Positions 36,874-45,771 of a stretch of 64,000 nucleotides of DNA are shown here, piece by piece (position 1 is the first letter of the stretch; each line of letters opens with the position of its first letter). The stretch comes from Candidatus Fermentibacterota bacterium (GTDB lineage Bacteria; Fermentibacterota; Fermentibacteria; Fermentibacterales; JCC-6), in the NCBI GenBank assembly GCA_030609965.1, contig JAUWSQ010000004.1, positions 1 through 64,000 on the forward strand, given 5' to 3'. The notes under the pieces were generated by a model. That model was not told the DNA's origin. It did no database searches and was given only the letters and a program-made list of their open reading frames with translations. The translations under genes and the position numbers were made by a program.

Positions 36874-37470
36874 TTATTCAAAAAGGATATTCTTTCCAGC
36901 ATATTCCGATAGCACAGGTGCAAAACCGTTAAGGCGAGTTACAATTTCACTTCTTTCGGGCAGAAGATCCTCTGAATAGGCGAATTCAGTGGCTACAGAA
37001 TCAAACTGGTTCAGCAGGTCTTCCTGCATATCGTATCCAGCTATCTGATCGTAGAGCCATACCAGCCCGGATGTTTTTGTGTAGATGTCCGCTGTACTGA
37101 GATCAGGTGACATATCCAGCATCTCCACATCGGGAAGATGAACGATAATGCTGTTTACGTTCTGTTCCAGGGAATCCTCGGTTAGTTTTTCCAGATCCAA
37201 TCCATAGATGTACGTAACCTTCATTATAAGCAGACCTTCTCTGTTCCCGAGAAGCAAACTGTTCTCATCAATATCAGTATATATGTAAGTTGTTATCCTG
37301 TCAGTTGCAAGGAAGAAAAGACTTTCGGATTTGAGAACCTGCAGGATGGAAGTGGTCGATCTGGAGAAGCCGAAGAGATTGTTCAAGTCCAGGATATTCA
37401 AGGCTGACAGGAACAATGCTAGTGTTATCAGAACGAAAAGGACAACAACTGACCTCCGAAGTGTTTTCAC
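36874..37470 (-). CDS. DUF4230-like membrane-anchored protein
   Basis: The 198-residue product has one N-terminal membrane helix (VVVLFVLITLALFLSAL) and an extracytoplasmic domain with KVTYIYGLDLEKL and NSIIVHLPDVEMLDM, the pattern of DUF4230 proteins (function unknown). The start is GTG at 37470 with a weak ribosome binding site. It is followed 18 bp later by the frameshifted small membrane gene and preceded by a tiny ORF. Confidence 0.68.
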   Translation of the reverse strand: MKTLRRSVVVLFVLITLALFLSALNILDLNNLFGFSRSTTSILQVLKSESLFFLATDRITTYIYTDIDENSLLLGNREGLLIMKVTYIYGLDLEKLTEDSLEQNVNSIIVHLPDVEMLDMSPDLSTADIYTKTSGLVWLYDQIAGYDMQEDLLNQFDSVATEFAYSEDLLPERSEIVTRLNGFAPVLSEYAGKNILFE

Positions 37471-37479
37471 AGCAGGGTC

Positions 37480-37551
37480 TCAGCACTGAGCAAAACGAAG
37501 TATCAGAACTACCGAAGCTATAGCTATAATCGCGAATATTATTTTTTTCAT
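37480..37551 (-). CDS. Possible 23-residue membrane peptide
   Basis: ATG at 37551 lies five bases after AAAGAAAGG and encodes a 23-residue peptide: a double-lysine start, a hydrophobic helix (IIFAIIAIASVVLIL) and RFAQC at the end. It stops 9 bp before the DUF4230 start and may couple its translation. It could instead be a frameshifted upstream part of that gene. Confidence 0.35.
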   Translation of the reverse strand: MKKIIFAIIAIASVVLILRFAQC

Positions 37552-37709
37552 AAAACCTTTCTTTGGTATTGTACTCAGTGTTTGAGTATCGAATCATAAT
37601 GATATTATGTCAAGATCAATCTTCCCCGGACTTCCCCATACTTTCAACTTACAGGTGTGAGTAGATGACGTCATCCTTGCTGAAAAGGTGTTTTTAAGTG
37701 CCTTTCGCC

Positions 37710-37738
37710 TTGACTATTCTGATTCCATCGGTTAAATA
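37710..37738 (+). promoter_or_regulatory. Candidate promoter for the second cyclase gene
   Basis: TTGACT (37710-37715) and TAAATA (37733-37738) are 17 bp apart, about 100 bp before the first possible start of the cyclase gene. The -10 match is weak. Confidence 0.3.
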
Positions 37739-37844
37739 TTGAACGGATGCTATCTTGTTGTACTTGATGCCTGTGGTCTCCAAGCAGCCGAGAGATGTTT
37801 GAGGTTGAATTAAGATAGTCATAAGATAGGGGTTGTACCGATGA

Positions 37845-40800
37845 CTGATCCACCTGTACACAAACAGACTGCAGGAGAGCGAACTGCTTAATGTAATACC
37901 ACGCCATATTCAGAAGCTCTTTCTGGAGGGCAGGACAGAGGACTGTACAGCTAACTGCATTCTTCTACTTGATATCACCGGATTTACATCAATGACCGAG
38001 AAACTCATGACCCATGGAAAGGCTGGTGCTGAGGTTCTCTCGAGTATCCTCGGGAGAATATTTTCCAGAGCCGTGAAGGAAATCTACAGCAGGGGAGGCA
38101 TGATAGCTCAGTTCGAAGGGGATGCGGTAGTAGCAGTATTCCCGATAGATCGGCCTCAGGATGCACTGGATGCGGCCCAATCACTGGACCTGTACTTCAG
38201 GAAGAACCTTCATCGCAAAACAAGGTTTGGTAATTGGGAGGTTTCCGCAAGGCTTGCTCTTGCCGCAGGACCCATTGAGTGGGGGATTATCGGGAAGAAA
38301 AAGTTGATCCATTACGTAAAGGGCGACCCTATTACACGAGCCGCCTCACTTCTATCAACTGCAAGCACTGTCAGTCTGCATATCGATGAGAGTTTTCATA
38401 TCATTGAAGAAAGTCGCATCAAGGCTTCAATTGAGCATTCAGAAGATACCTGCAGAGGAACCTTCGATAACACCTGCAGGATAAGGAAGAGTGTAGCGGA
38501 ACATTTCGTACCTGATCTCATACTCTCCAGCAGTCTCACGGGTGAGTTCCGCGATATAACCACTGTTTTCGCAGCGCTGCGCCGATTACCACCTGAGAAG
38601 ACGCAAGGTTCTATCCAAAGCATTCTTGAAAAAGCAGCCTATTATGGGGGATATGTAAGCGGGCTTTACTTCACATCCTCAAAACCGCTTATCACAATCC
38701 TGTTCGGCGCGCCTGTATCATGGGAGAACAACGAGTCCAGAGCTTGCAGATTCGCATGCGACCTGAAGAAATCAATCGGTGAACAGATGAGGTGCGGAAT
38801 TGTCTCTGGTACGGTTTATGCAGGGATGACCGGTAATTCCAGGAGATGCACTTACACTGTATACGGTGACACCATCAACACGTCCGCAAGGCTTGTATTC
38901 AAGGCTGGATGGGGGGATGTGCTGGTATCAGAAGAAACATCGGCCAGAACTGAGAAGGATTTCACCTGGGGCGACAGAACCAGTTGTGCATTGAGAGGAA
39001 AGAGGGAGGACACCGTTATCCTAAGCCTTCTTCACAGTCAGGATTCGAGCATCGGTCGGATATATCAGGGAGAAATGCTGGGACGTTCGTCCGAGCTGCG
39101 TTCTATTCGAAGGCGTCTGTATACTCTGAAACACGGAGCTTTCGCCGGTATTACCACCGTATACGGTGAGGCGGGTGTCGGTAAATCCAGGCTTATTTTC
39201 GAAGCTGCACGGGAGCACGAAGGATCAGCTCTGGCATTTGTTCTGCGATGTGATGATATACTCAGAGCCAGCCTTAATCCTTTCGAATACTTCTTCAGGG
39301 ATTACTTCAGGCAATCGAGTTCCAGCTCCTCAGAGGAGAATAGAACAGCGTTCAAAGAGCGTCTGGAATCTCTGGCGGTCAGGCTTGAATCCTGCGGATC
39401 CAAATCTGCGTTTTACCTTGCGGAAAAGCTTCGTGTTTCTCAATCGGTGATAGGTTCTGTACTGGGACACTTCCGGGAGGGCTCGAATTTTGAACAGCTT
39501 GATCCTGCGGAGAAGTTCGAAAATATAGCAGTTGCCACAGGGACTTTGATAGGAGCGCTGTCGTCTATACAGCCGTTTATCCTCATAATAGAGGATCTTC
39601 AGTGGATGGATGATGATTCGAAGAGGCTGCTTGGAATCATCTCTGGTGAGCTTGCGAAGTATCCGCTTGCAATGCTCATTTCCAGCAGATACATGGATGA
39701 CGGCTCAAAACCGGAGACCGGAATAGAACACATAGTGGATTATACATACATCGATCTTGAACCCGTCGATGAAGAAGCTGCCAGATCCATAGTATCCGCG
39801 CATTTCCCTGATAAACCCGAATCTGACCTCACAACGTTCATTCAGGAAAGGACACTGGGAAACCCCTTCTATATCGATCAGTTCTGCGTTTACCTCAAGA
39901 ATGCAGGATTTGTGGAGCGCAGGAGAAAGGGCTGGAGGCTTGTAGCGCGTAACCAGGAAGTTCCATCGGGCATTCTGTCAATACTGGTTGCCAGAATGGA
40001 CAGGCTCCCCGGCAGGCTTAAGAAGCTGGTACAGACGGCTTCGGTCCTGAGTCAGGAATTCGACCTGAATGTCCTCTCTGAAATCTCCGATGACAGGAAC
40101 ACGGATTCTTTGCTGTGGCAGGGCGTCAGCGAACAGCTCTGGACAAGAACGAAGGAAACCACATACGCATTCAACCATGCACTTTACAGAGATGCGGCGT
40201 ACGGCATGCTGCTGGAGCGGGAGCTGAAAAAACTTCACACAAAAGCAGCAGATGTGATACTTAGCATGAATGCCGATGACCCTGATAAAGTTGCTGGGAA
40301 GATAGCATTTCACATGGAAAACTCCGGAAAACTCTCTGAAGCCTCCGAATGGGGATGGAAAGCACTGCGTCAGGCGGATGATAACAGCAGGCTTCATGAG
40401 GCCCTGCAGTGGACCGAAAAACTTCAGTCCATGCTTACAAAGAACAGTACAGAGGGCAGCAGACCCCAACTGCTGTGTGATGTTCTGTTCAGTAGGAATA
40501 AGGTACTTTCCAAACTTGTCAGACATGAGGAACAGGGTAATAACCTTGAACTGCTCATGAAAATGTGCAATGTTGAAGACTGGGAAGATAGAGCCACTGA
40601 TCTTCTTACCATACAGGCACATTACTACAACAGCATCGGAAGGATTGATGAAGCCTTCTCCCTCTACGAGAAAGCCCTGGAAGCTGCCGAACTGGAGAAG
40701 AATCTTGAAAGACAGGCGATGATACTGGGTAATATTGGGATCCTGCACAGGGGCTCCGGACACATCGACAAGGCAAGAAAATATTACGAAAGGGCACTTA

Positions 40801-41531
40801 GAATATTCAGAGAATTAGATGACAGGAAGAGTGAGGGAAATATTCTTGGTAATCTGGCTATTCTGCTGCGGCATCAGGGGCTCACCGCAGAGGCAGAGAA
40901 ACATTACATGCAGGCTCTCAGGATACACCGTGAATTGGGTGACAGAAGGGCGGAAGGCTATATCCTCAACGGTCTGGGGAACCTCTCGGAAGATAAAGAT
41001 ACTGCTCTGGAATGGTTCAGGATGTCTCTTACCATAAACAGGGAGGTCGGGGACAGGAAAGCCGTCGCTATTGCCCTTGGGAACATTGGTCAGATTGATT
41101 CCGGCAGGGGGCATTTCGAGACAGCAGCTCAGAATCTGTACAGAGCCCTTGATATCTTCAGAGATATAGGCAATCTTCCTCTTCAGGCCGGGACACTCAA
41201 CTATATAGGAGAGATGTACATGTCACAGGGAGATCTGGATGCAGCATACTCGAATATCCAGGAATCCATTGATATATCCAGGAGGAGCAAACGAAGACGT
41301 ACCGAGGTTACTGCAACAATCCTTCTGGGAAGGATAACAGCACAGAAGGGTGATACTGAGAGTGCCCTCGAACTGTATACACGGAGTTACGATCAGATAA
41401 TAAAATACGGATTCTCATTCGAGATCGACGAAAACTTCACCCAGCTTCGCAAGCTTCTTATTGATAAAGGAACCGACCCTTCCGTTCTCCCATGGCCGCC
41501 GGAATGGGAAGCCCATGACGATTCAAACTGA
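37845..41531 (+). CDS. Soluble-adenylyl-cyclase-like protein 2 (two cyclase domains, ATPase, TPR); 5' end uncertain
   Basis: A paralogue of the 18-22 kb cyclase protein, about 1228 residues in the open frame. C1 has ILLLDITGF and FEGDAVVAVF metal-binding aspartates; C2 has lost them but keeps YTVYGDTINTSAR. The ATPase P-loop is GEAGVGKS, followed by LILIIEDLQWMDDDS, then TPR units such as ALEAAELEKNLERQAMILGNIG repeating every 40 residues. The first in-frame ATG (37992) would remove the first metal aspartate, encoded at 37968-37973, yet no ATG, GTG or TTG lies upstream in frame. I extend to the CTG at 37845, just after a stop. A frameshift from ATG 37841, which has AGGGG upstream, is equally possible. 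Confidence 0.8.
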   Translation: MIHLYTNRLQESELLNVIPRHIQKLFLEGRTEDCTANCILLLDITGFTSMTEKLMTHGKAGAEVLSSILGRIFSRAVKEIYSRGGMIAQFEGDAVVAVFPIDRPQDALDAAQSLDLYFRKNLHRKTRFGNWEVSARLALAAGPIEWGIIGKKKLIHYVKGDPITRAASLLSTASTVSLHIDESFHIIEESRIKASIEHSEDTCRGTFDNTCRIRKSVAEHFVPDLILSSSLTGEFRDITTVFAALRRLPPEKTQGSIQSILEKAAYYGGYVSGLYFTSSKPLITILFGAPVSWENNESRACRFACDLKKSIGEQMRCGIVSGTVYAGMTGNSRRCTYTVYGDTINTSARLVFKAGWGDVLVSEETSARTEKDFTWGDRTSCALRGKREDTVILSLLHSQDSSIGRIYQGEMLGRSSELRSIRRRLYTLKHGAFAGITTVYGEAGVGKSRLIFEAAREHEGSALAFVLRCDDILRASLNPFEYFFRDYFRQSSSSSSEENRTAFKERLESLAVRLESCGSKSAFYLAEKLRVSQSVIGSVLGHFREGSNFEQLDPAEKFENIAVATGTLIGALSSIQPFILIIEDLQWMDDDSKRLLGIISGELAKYPLAMLISSRYMDDGSKPETGIEHIVDYTYIDLEPVDEEAARSIVSAHFPDKPESDLTTFIQERTLGNPFYIDQFCVYLKNAGFVERRRKGWRLVARNQEVPSGILSILVARMDRLPGRLKKLVQTASVLSQEFDLNVLSEISDDRNTDSLLWQGVSEQLWTRTKETTYAFNHALYRDAAYGMLLERELKKLHTKAADVILSMNADDPDKVAGKIAFHMENSGKLSEASEWGWKALRQADDNSRLHEALQWTEKLQSMLTKNSTEGSRPQLLCDVLFSRNKVLSKLVRHEEQGNNLELLMKMCNVEDWEDRATDLLTIQAHYYNSIGRIDEAFSLYEKALEAAELEKNLERQAMILGNIGILHRGSGHIDKARKYYERALRIFRELDDRKSEGNILGNLAILLRHQGLTAEAEKHYMQALRIHRELGDRRAEGYILNGLGNLSEDKDTALEWFRMSLTINREVGDRKAVAIALGNIGQIDSGRGHFETAAQNLYRALDIFRDIGNLPLQAGTLNYIGEMYMSQGDLDAAYSNIQESIDISRRSKRRRTEVTATILLGRITAQKGDTESALELYTRSYDQIIKYGFSFEIDENFTQLRKLLIDKGTDPSVLPWPPEWEAHDDSN

Positions 41532-41561
41532 CAGGTTATTCCTTTTAAGGAGGTTGGACAG

Positions 41562-44348
41562 ATGATTTCAGGAGCCATTTGCGCGGTAATCATAGGTTCT
41601 GGTTTCCCCGGCCTCGAAAGCAGGGCAGATTACCTGATGGATGTGCGGCTTGAACCTGATTCGAGCATGATCTTCGGACATTCTGAGATACTGTTTACAA
41701 ATGGTGTCGATTTTCCTGTTGATACTCTCTGGCTCCACCTTTATCCAAATGCCTACAGGGATATCTCAACTGCCTTCGGTCAGGATCTAGAAGCTGTTGG
41801 ACGTTATCATTTCAGGGCATCTCCCGAATCCGAGAAGGGCTGGATAGACCTTTGCGGCTGGAGCCTGAACGGGAACCCGGTCGATATTTCCGTAGACGGA
41901 TGTCTTGGTTTCATAAACCTTGATTCCCCCCTTGGTCCCGGAGAAACCGCGCTGCTTCAGGGTGACTTTATCGTAAAGGTGCCCAGCTTCTGGAGCAGGA
42001 TGGGGCACCTGGGAGATACGTACCAGATCACACAATGGTATCCCAAGATGTGTGTTCTTGATGAGAATGGATGGCACAGAGGAAGGTATCACTGGAGGGG
42101 AGAGTTCTATAGCGATTTTGGCGATTACTCGATAATTCTGGATATCCCGGAGAACTTCATTACCGCCGCTACCGGATCTGTCGAAAGCGTTTCATTTTCT
42201 GAAGACTCTCTGAGGAGAATCGAAACATGGAAAGCGGACAATGTTCATGATTTCGCCTGGTCCTCAAGCCCGGATTATACGGTAAGGGAGTATACCTACG
42301 TTTATCCTGAACGTCTGGGTGCAGATTCGATAAATGTGCACCTTGTTCTTCTGGACGATAATGAGGAACACTGGTCGGATGTACCTGCTGTTATCGATTC
42401 CACACTGCTTTACTACGGGGAGTGGTATGTACCTTATCCCTACGATGACCTTTGGGTTGTTGAACCGGTACTTCTGATGGCCGGTGGTATGGAGTACCCC
42501 CAGTTTGTGTTTTCCGCTGTAGAGGTGCCGATGACAAGAGCCCTTGAGATGGTCACATCGCATGAAATAGGACACCAGTGGTTCTATGGTATGCTGGGAA
42601 ACGATGAAGTTGATGAAGCCTGGCTTGACGAAGGGATGAATACCTTCAGCGAACTTCGCTACATGCAGAGGAGACACGGTTTTCCCGGGAATATGTCCAC
42701 AACCCCCGACTGGATCATGGAGATAAGCGATCAGGATATCAGCCTCATGACGTACGTCACCGGTACAGCTGTAGAAAAAGTTCCCGTGCTCAGCGACGCA
42801 ACATCAGCCGGAGACGGCAGCCATCCCACCGGGTTCACCTACTATTCAAAACCGGCCTTTTTTCTCAGGATGCTTCAGCGTCAGGTTGGAGATGAGGATT
42901 TTGACAGGATAATGTTCATATACTTCGACCGTTTCATGTTCCACCATCCCCATACAGATGATTTTCAGGCTGTTGTGGAGGAAGTTACCGTTCGATCATG
43001 GGAGGTGGAATTCGATTTCTGGCTCAGGGGAACCGGGAATGCTGACGTGCGGGTTGAGCGCTTGGAAGAATCGGATAGTTCAACGATGGCGGTAGTAGCA
43101 GGTGATGTGCCACATGAAGTGAAACTTGACCTGCTTTTTCTTTCAGGAAACGATTCCCTTCTTACCGAATTCACACTTGCACCTGGAACCGCTGATACAG
43201 TAACCGTACCCGGCAGCTGGAATTCGGTTATTGCTGACCCGTTCCTCTGCATGCCCGACAGGGCTCCATGGAACAATGCTCTGCCGCCATTGAGCCAGAT
43301 AAAACCGATGCTGCTTCCGTTTCCCAGACCCACCCATCACAGCCTGTGGGTTCTGCCTTTCCCGTCGTATGCTGCAGGTTCCTGGAGAGCGGAGATCCTG
43401 TGCATGTCCGCTGCTGTTCCTTCATATATGGGCGGCCCATACACATGGTCGGCCTTCGCATCCGTCCCCTTCGAAAGCGGGAATTTTTCTTCATGGGGAG
43501 CCGCTTTCCATGCTCCGCTTTTCAGGGAATACCGCAGGAGCGTGTACCTCTCCACCGGGATCTCCAGGGGATACGGAACAGGCAGTGCCAGCCTGGGTGC
43601 GGACTGTTTCATGGGAGGACGAGTGCCAACGGATACTAAATTCAATATTGCTTGTAACCTCGAGCTTTTCAGCGTGGAGGACACCACGGTTTACGGAGGC
43701 TGCAATGTTGAGGAAGGAAGCGGGTTTGAATTCTCAGCAGGATTTTCAGCCGCTGATCGAAACTACGGTGTATCATGGAAAAACAGTTTGAACGCACTGG
43801 CTTCCCCCGGATGGAATGACGGTCCATACGCACGGATGGATGGTGAACTCAATATCACGCAAAGGATTACCGGCAGTTACCTCACACGAATCAGGATTTA
43901 CGCAGGCAGAATTGCAGGAGATGCTCCCGCTCACGTTTTCCTCAGACCGGGAGGAGGGCTTTTCGCAGGCGGCATAACCGGAGCGTTTCTGCCGCCGGAT
44001 GGTTTACTGTCCCCACAGGAACACTACTACGTGCGATCCGGTCCTGCCCTGCCCGGCTACTTGAACAGTCCCGTCCGGGGAAGAGCGGCTGTATCGATCG
44101 AGCAGAGGCTGCCGATTCCGTTTCTTTTTCTTCCCGTTGAAGTATTCGGGGGTGCAGGCTGGATTGCGGATGGTTTCAGTGATTTTTCCGAGGACACTTT
44201 TCTTGCGAACGGAGGATTTGCTGTAAGGATCGCTATGCTGGAAGCATTGTTTCCGATCTGGGTATCGGATCCCGTTGATGGCGAGAACAACTGGGAATTC
44301 CGGTGGCGGATAGGATTGTCACCGGCAGGCTTCCCTGATCTGTACTGA
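41562..44348 (+). CDS. M1-family metallopeptidase with C-terminal outer-membrane-barrel-like region
   Basis: A 928-residue exported peptidase. After a short hydrophobic N-terminus come the M1 N-terminal beta domain, the GGMEYP exopeptidase-type motif (308-313), the zinc site HEIGH (334-338) and the distant glutamate in LDEGM (Glu357, 19 residues after the second His). Residues about 560-928 are beta-rich, with alternating strands (SVYLSTGISRGYGTGSASLGADCF; AAVSIEQRLPIPFLFLPVEVFGGAGW) that resemble an Omp85/surface-antigen barrel. AAGGAGG precedes the ATG. It follows the second cyclase by 30 bp and may be co-transcribed. The fused barrel-like part is unusual and inferred from sequence pattern only. 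Confidence 0.85.
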   Translation: MISGAICAVIIGSGFPGLESRADYLMDVRLEPDSSMIFGHSEILFTNGVDFPVDTLWLHLYPNAYRDISTAFGQDLEAVGRYHFRASPESEKGWIDLCGWSLNGNPVDISVDGCLGFINLDSPLGPGETALLQGDFIVKVPSFWSRMGHLGDTYQITQWYPKMCVLDENGWHRGRYHWRGEFYSDFGDYSIILDIPENFITAATGSVESVSFSEDSLRRIETWKADNVHDFAWSSSPDYTVREYTYVYPERLGADSINVHLVLLDDNEEHWSDVPAVIDSTLLYYGEWYVPYPYDDLWVVEPVLLMAGGMEYPQFVFSAVEVPMTRALEMVTSHEIGHQWFYGMLGNDEVDEAWLDEGMNTFSELRYMQRRHGFPGNMSTTPDWIMEISDQDISLMTYVTGTAVEKVPVLSDATSAGDGSHPTGFTYYSKPAFFLRMLQRQVGDEDFDRIMFIYFDRFMFHHPHTDDFQAVVEEVTVRSWEVEFDFWLRGTGNADVRVERLEESDSSTMAVVAGDVPHEVKLDLLFLSGNDSLLTEFTLAPGTADTVTVPGSWNSVIADPFLCMPDRAPWNNALPPLSQIKPMLLPFPRPTHHSLWVLPFPSYAAGSWRAEILCMSAAVPSYMGGPYTWSAFASVPFESGNFSSWGAAFHAPLFREYRRSVYLSTGISRGYGTGSASLGADCFMGGRVPTDTKFNIACNLELFSVEDTTVYGGCNVEEGSGFEFSAGFSAADRNYGVSWKNSLNALASPGWNDGPYARMDGELNITQRITGSYLTRIRIYAGRIAGDAPAHVFLRPGGGLFAGGITGAFLPPDGLLSPQEHYYVRSGPALPGYLNSPVRGRAAVSIEQRLPIPFLFLPVEVFGGAGWIADGFSDFSEDTFLANGGFAVRIAMLEALFPIWVSDPVDGENNWEFRWRIGLSPAGFPDLY

Positions 44349-44364
44349 AAGGTTAAGGGGGATA

Positions 44365-44616
44365 GTGAAAACTGTTCTGTTAATCGTTTTGTTTCTGGTC
44401 TGTTCAGCTTTTGCTGAAGGAGAGGACTCTCTCTCAAAGAGTGACAGCACGGATGCCGGTCTGTTCGAGCTGATCATGGAATTAACCGGCAGTACCGGAC
44501 GTTTCTGGGCTAAACCGATTGAATGTGTGGATATGGACCGAATTCTGGAACTTATGGAGAGTGGTTTCCTTTCTTTCCATAAAGCCGACTGGTATGCGGT
44601 AGTGGATGATGAGTAA
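44365..44616 (+). CDS. Small secreted protein
   Basis: An 83-residue protein with a signal peptide (1-17, VLLIVLFLVCSAFA) and an acidic mature part containing one Cys (PIECVDMDRILELMESGF). The start is GTG at 44365 behind AAGGGGG. It overlaps the start of amrS by 11 bp, so it belongs to the AmmeMemoRadiSam transcription unit. I recognise no family. Confidence 0.65.
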   Translation: MKTVLLIVLFLVCSAFAEGEDSLSKSDSTDAGLFELIMELTGSTGRFWAKPIECVDMDRILELMESGFLSFHKADWYAVVDDE

Positions 44617-45601
44617 TTCGGTTCAGTGTGTTTTATGCCCGCATCTGTGCATCCTTTCTCCTGGTGAGCGCGGAAGGTGCAGTGTCAGGCTCAATTTGGG
44701 CGGTGAACTGATCAGCCTTGTGTACGGCCGGCCCGTTGCCGTCCACATCGATCCTGTGGAGAAGAAACCTCTATTTCATTTCATACCTGGAATTGATGTG
44801 TTCTCAATTGCGACGGCAGGCTGTAATCTGAAGTGCGAATTCTGCCAGAACTGGGAGATATCCCAGGCTGCTCCTGAGGATTTAACACCATATGACATGC
44901 CTCCTGAAGTGGTTGTAGAAAATGCTCTGGCCCATGGCTGTGAAGCGATCGCGTATACCTACACTGAACCGGTAGTGTACTTCGAATACACAAGGGACTG
45001 TGCCAGGCTGGCCCGTGAAGCGGGAATCAAGAACATCCTTGTTACCGCAGGTTACATTAACAGAGGCCCTCTATCCGAGCTGCTGGAATATGTGGATGCT
45101 GCAAACGTGGACCTCAAATCAATGTCCGATACTTATTACAGGAATGTCTGTGGAGGAACTTTGCAGCCTGTGCTTGATACGATTATTCAAATGAAGGAAT
45201 CGGGCACCTGGATTGAAATCACGAATCTTATCGTACCAATGTTGAACGATGATCCTGATGAAATTGACTCTCTTGCCCGGTGGGTGTTAGAATACACCGG
45301 CTGCGATACACCGCTTCATTTTTCGAGGTTCTTTCCCATGTACAGGCTCACGGACCTGCCCCCAACACCTCTTGATATTCTCCAGGGAGCGAGAGAAAGA
45401 GCCAGTGATATCGGCCTCAATTACGTTTATGTGGGGAATGCTGTTACTTCCGAAGGTACACTGACAAAGTGTCCCGAATGCGGTGAGATACTCGTAGTAA
45501 GACATGGTTACATGATAATGGAGAATAATATTCTGAATGGAAACTGCAGGAATTGTTCAGCCCCGATAGCAGGGGTCTGGGATGGAATGGAGGAGCAGTG
45601 A
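44606..45601 (+). CDS. amrS: AmmeMemoRadiSam system radical SAM enzyme
   Basis: A radical SAM protein of 331 residues matching AmrS. Four N-terminal cysteines (C8, C11, C15, C25) precede the SAM cluster motif CNLKCEFC (73-80). ETISQ-like and AYTYTEP (substrate-binding), VTAGYI and NVDLKS follow. A C-terminal pair of CxxC units (KCPECGE and CRNCSAP) suggests a zinc ribbon. The AmmeMemoRadiSam system pairs this enzyme with MEMO and AMMECR1 proteins; its substrate is unknown. The ATG overlaps the preceding gene and the stop overlaps the next GTG. Confidence 0.93.
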   Translation: MMSNSVQCVLCPHLCILSPGERGRCSVRLNLGGELISLVYGRPVAVHIDPVEKKPLFHFIPGIDVFSIATAGCNLKCEFCQNWEISQAAPEDLTPYDMPPEVVVENALAHGCEAIAYTYTEPVVYFEYTRDCARLAREAGIKNILVTAGYINRGPLSELLEYVDAANVDLKSMSDTYYRNVCGGTLQPVLDTIIQMKESGTWIEITNLIVPMLNDDPDEIDSLARWVLEYTGCDTPLHFSRFFPMYRLTDLPPTPLDILQGARERASDIGLNYVYVGNAVTSEGTLTKCPECGEILVVRHGYMIMENNILNGNCRNCSAPIAGVWDGMEEQ

Positions 45602-45771
45602 AGAAGAAAATAACCAGGCGAAGGTTTCTGTCAGGCGTGTTAATGCTGTTTTTTTCGGCAGTCGCTACAGCTTGCAGCTCTGAATTAAGCTGCAAGAACA
45701 GCACTGACAAGCCCGTGATTGGAAGAACCTCCAGGAAAAAGGCTGATTACGCAAGGGAGCTTGCAGGATGA
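45598..45771 (+). CDS. Tiny twin-arginine lipoprotein in the AmmeMemoRadiSam locus
   Basis: A 57-residue product from GTG at 45598, which overlaps the amrS stop (GTGA). It has a twin-arginine-type start (TRRRFLSG, residues 6-13), a hydrophobic stretch and a lipobox ending ATAC with Cys26. The mature part is only about 32 residues and basic (RTSRKKADYARELAG). Its stop overlaps the start of the next gene by 4 bp. It could be a remnant of a longer protein, but its coupling on both sides argues for real translation. Confidence 0.6.
   Translation: MKKKITRRRFLSGVLMLFFSAVATACSSELSCKNSTDKPVIGRTSRKKADYARELAG

Noticed and set aside
39978-40763. 261-codon minus-strand frame opposite the second cyclase
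   Set aside because: It is antisense to the ATPase/TPR region; long shadow frames are expected there from codon bias.
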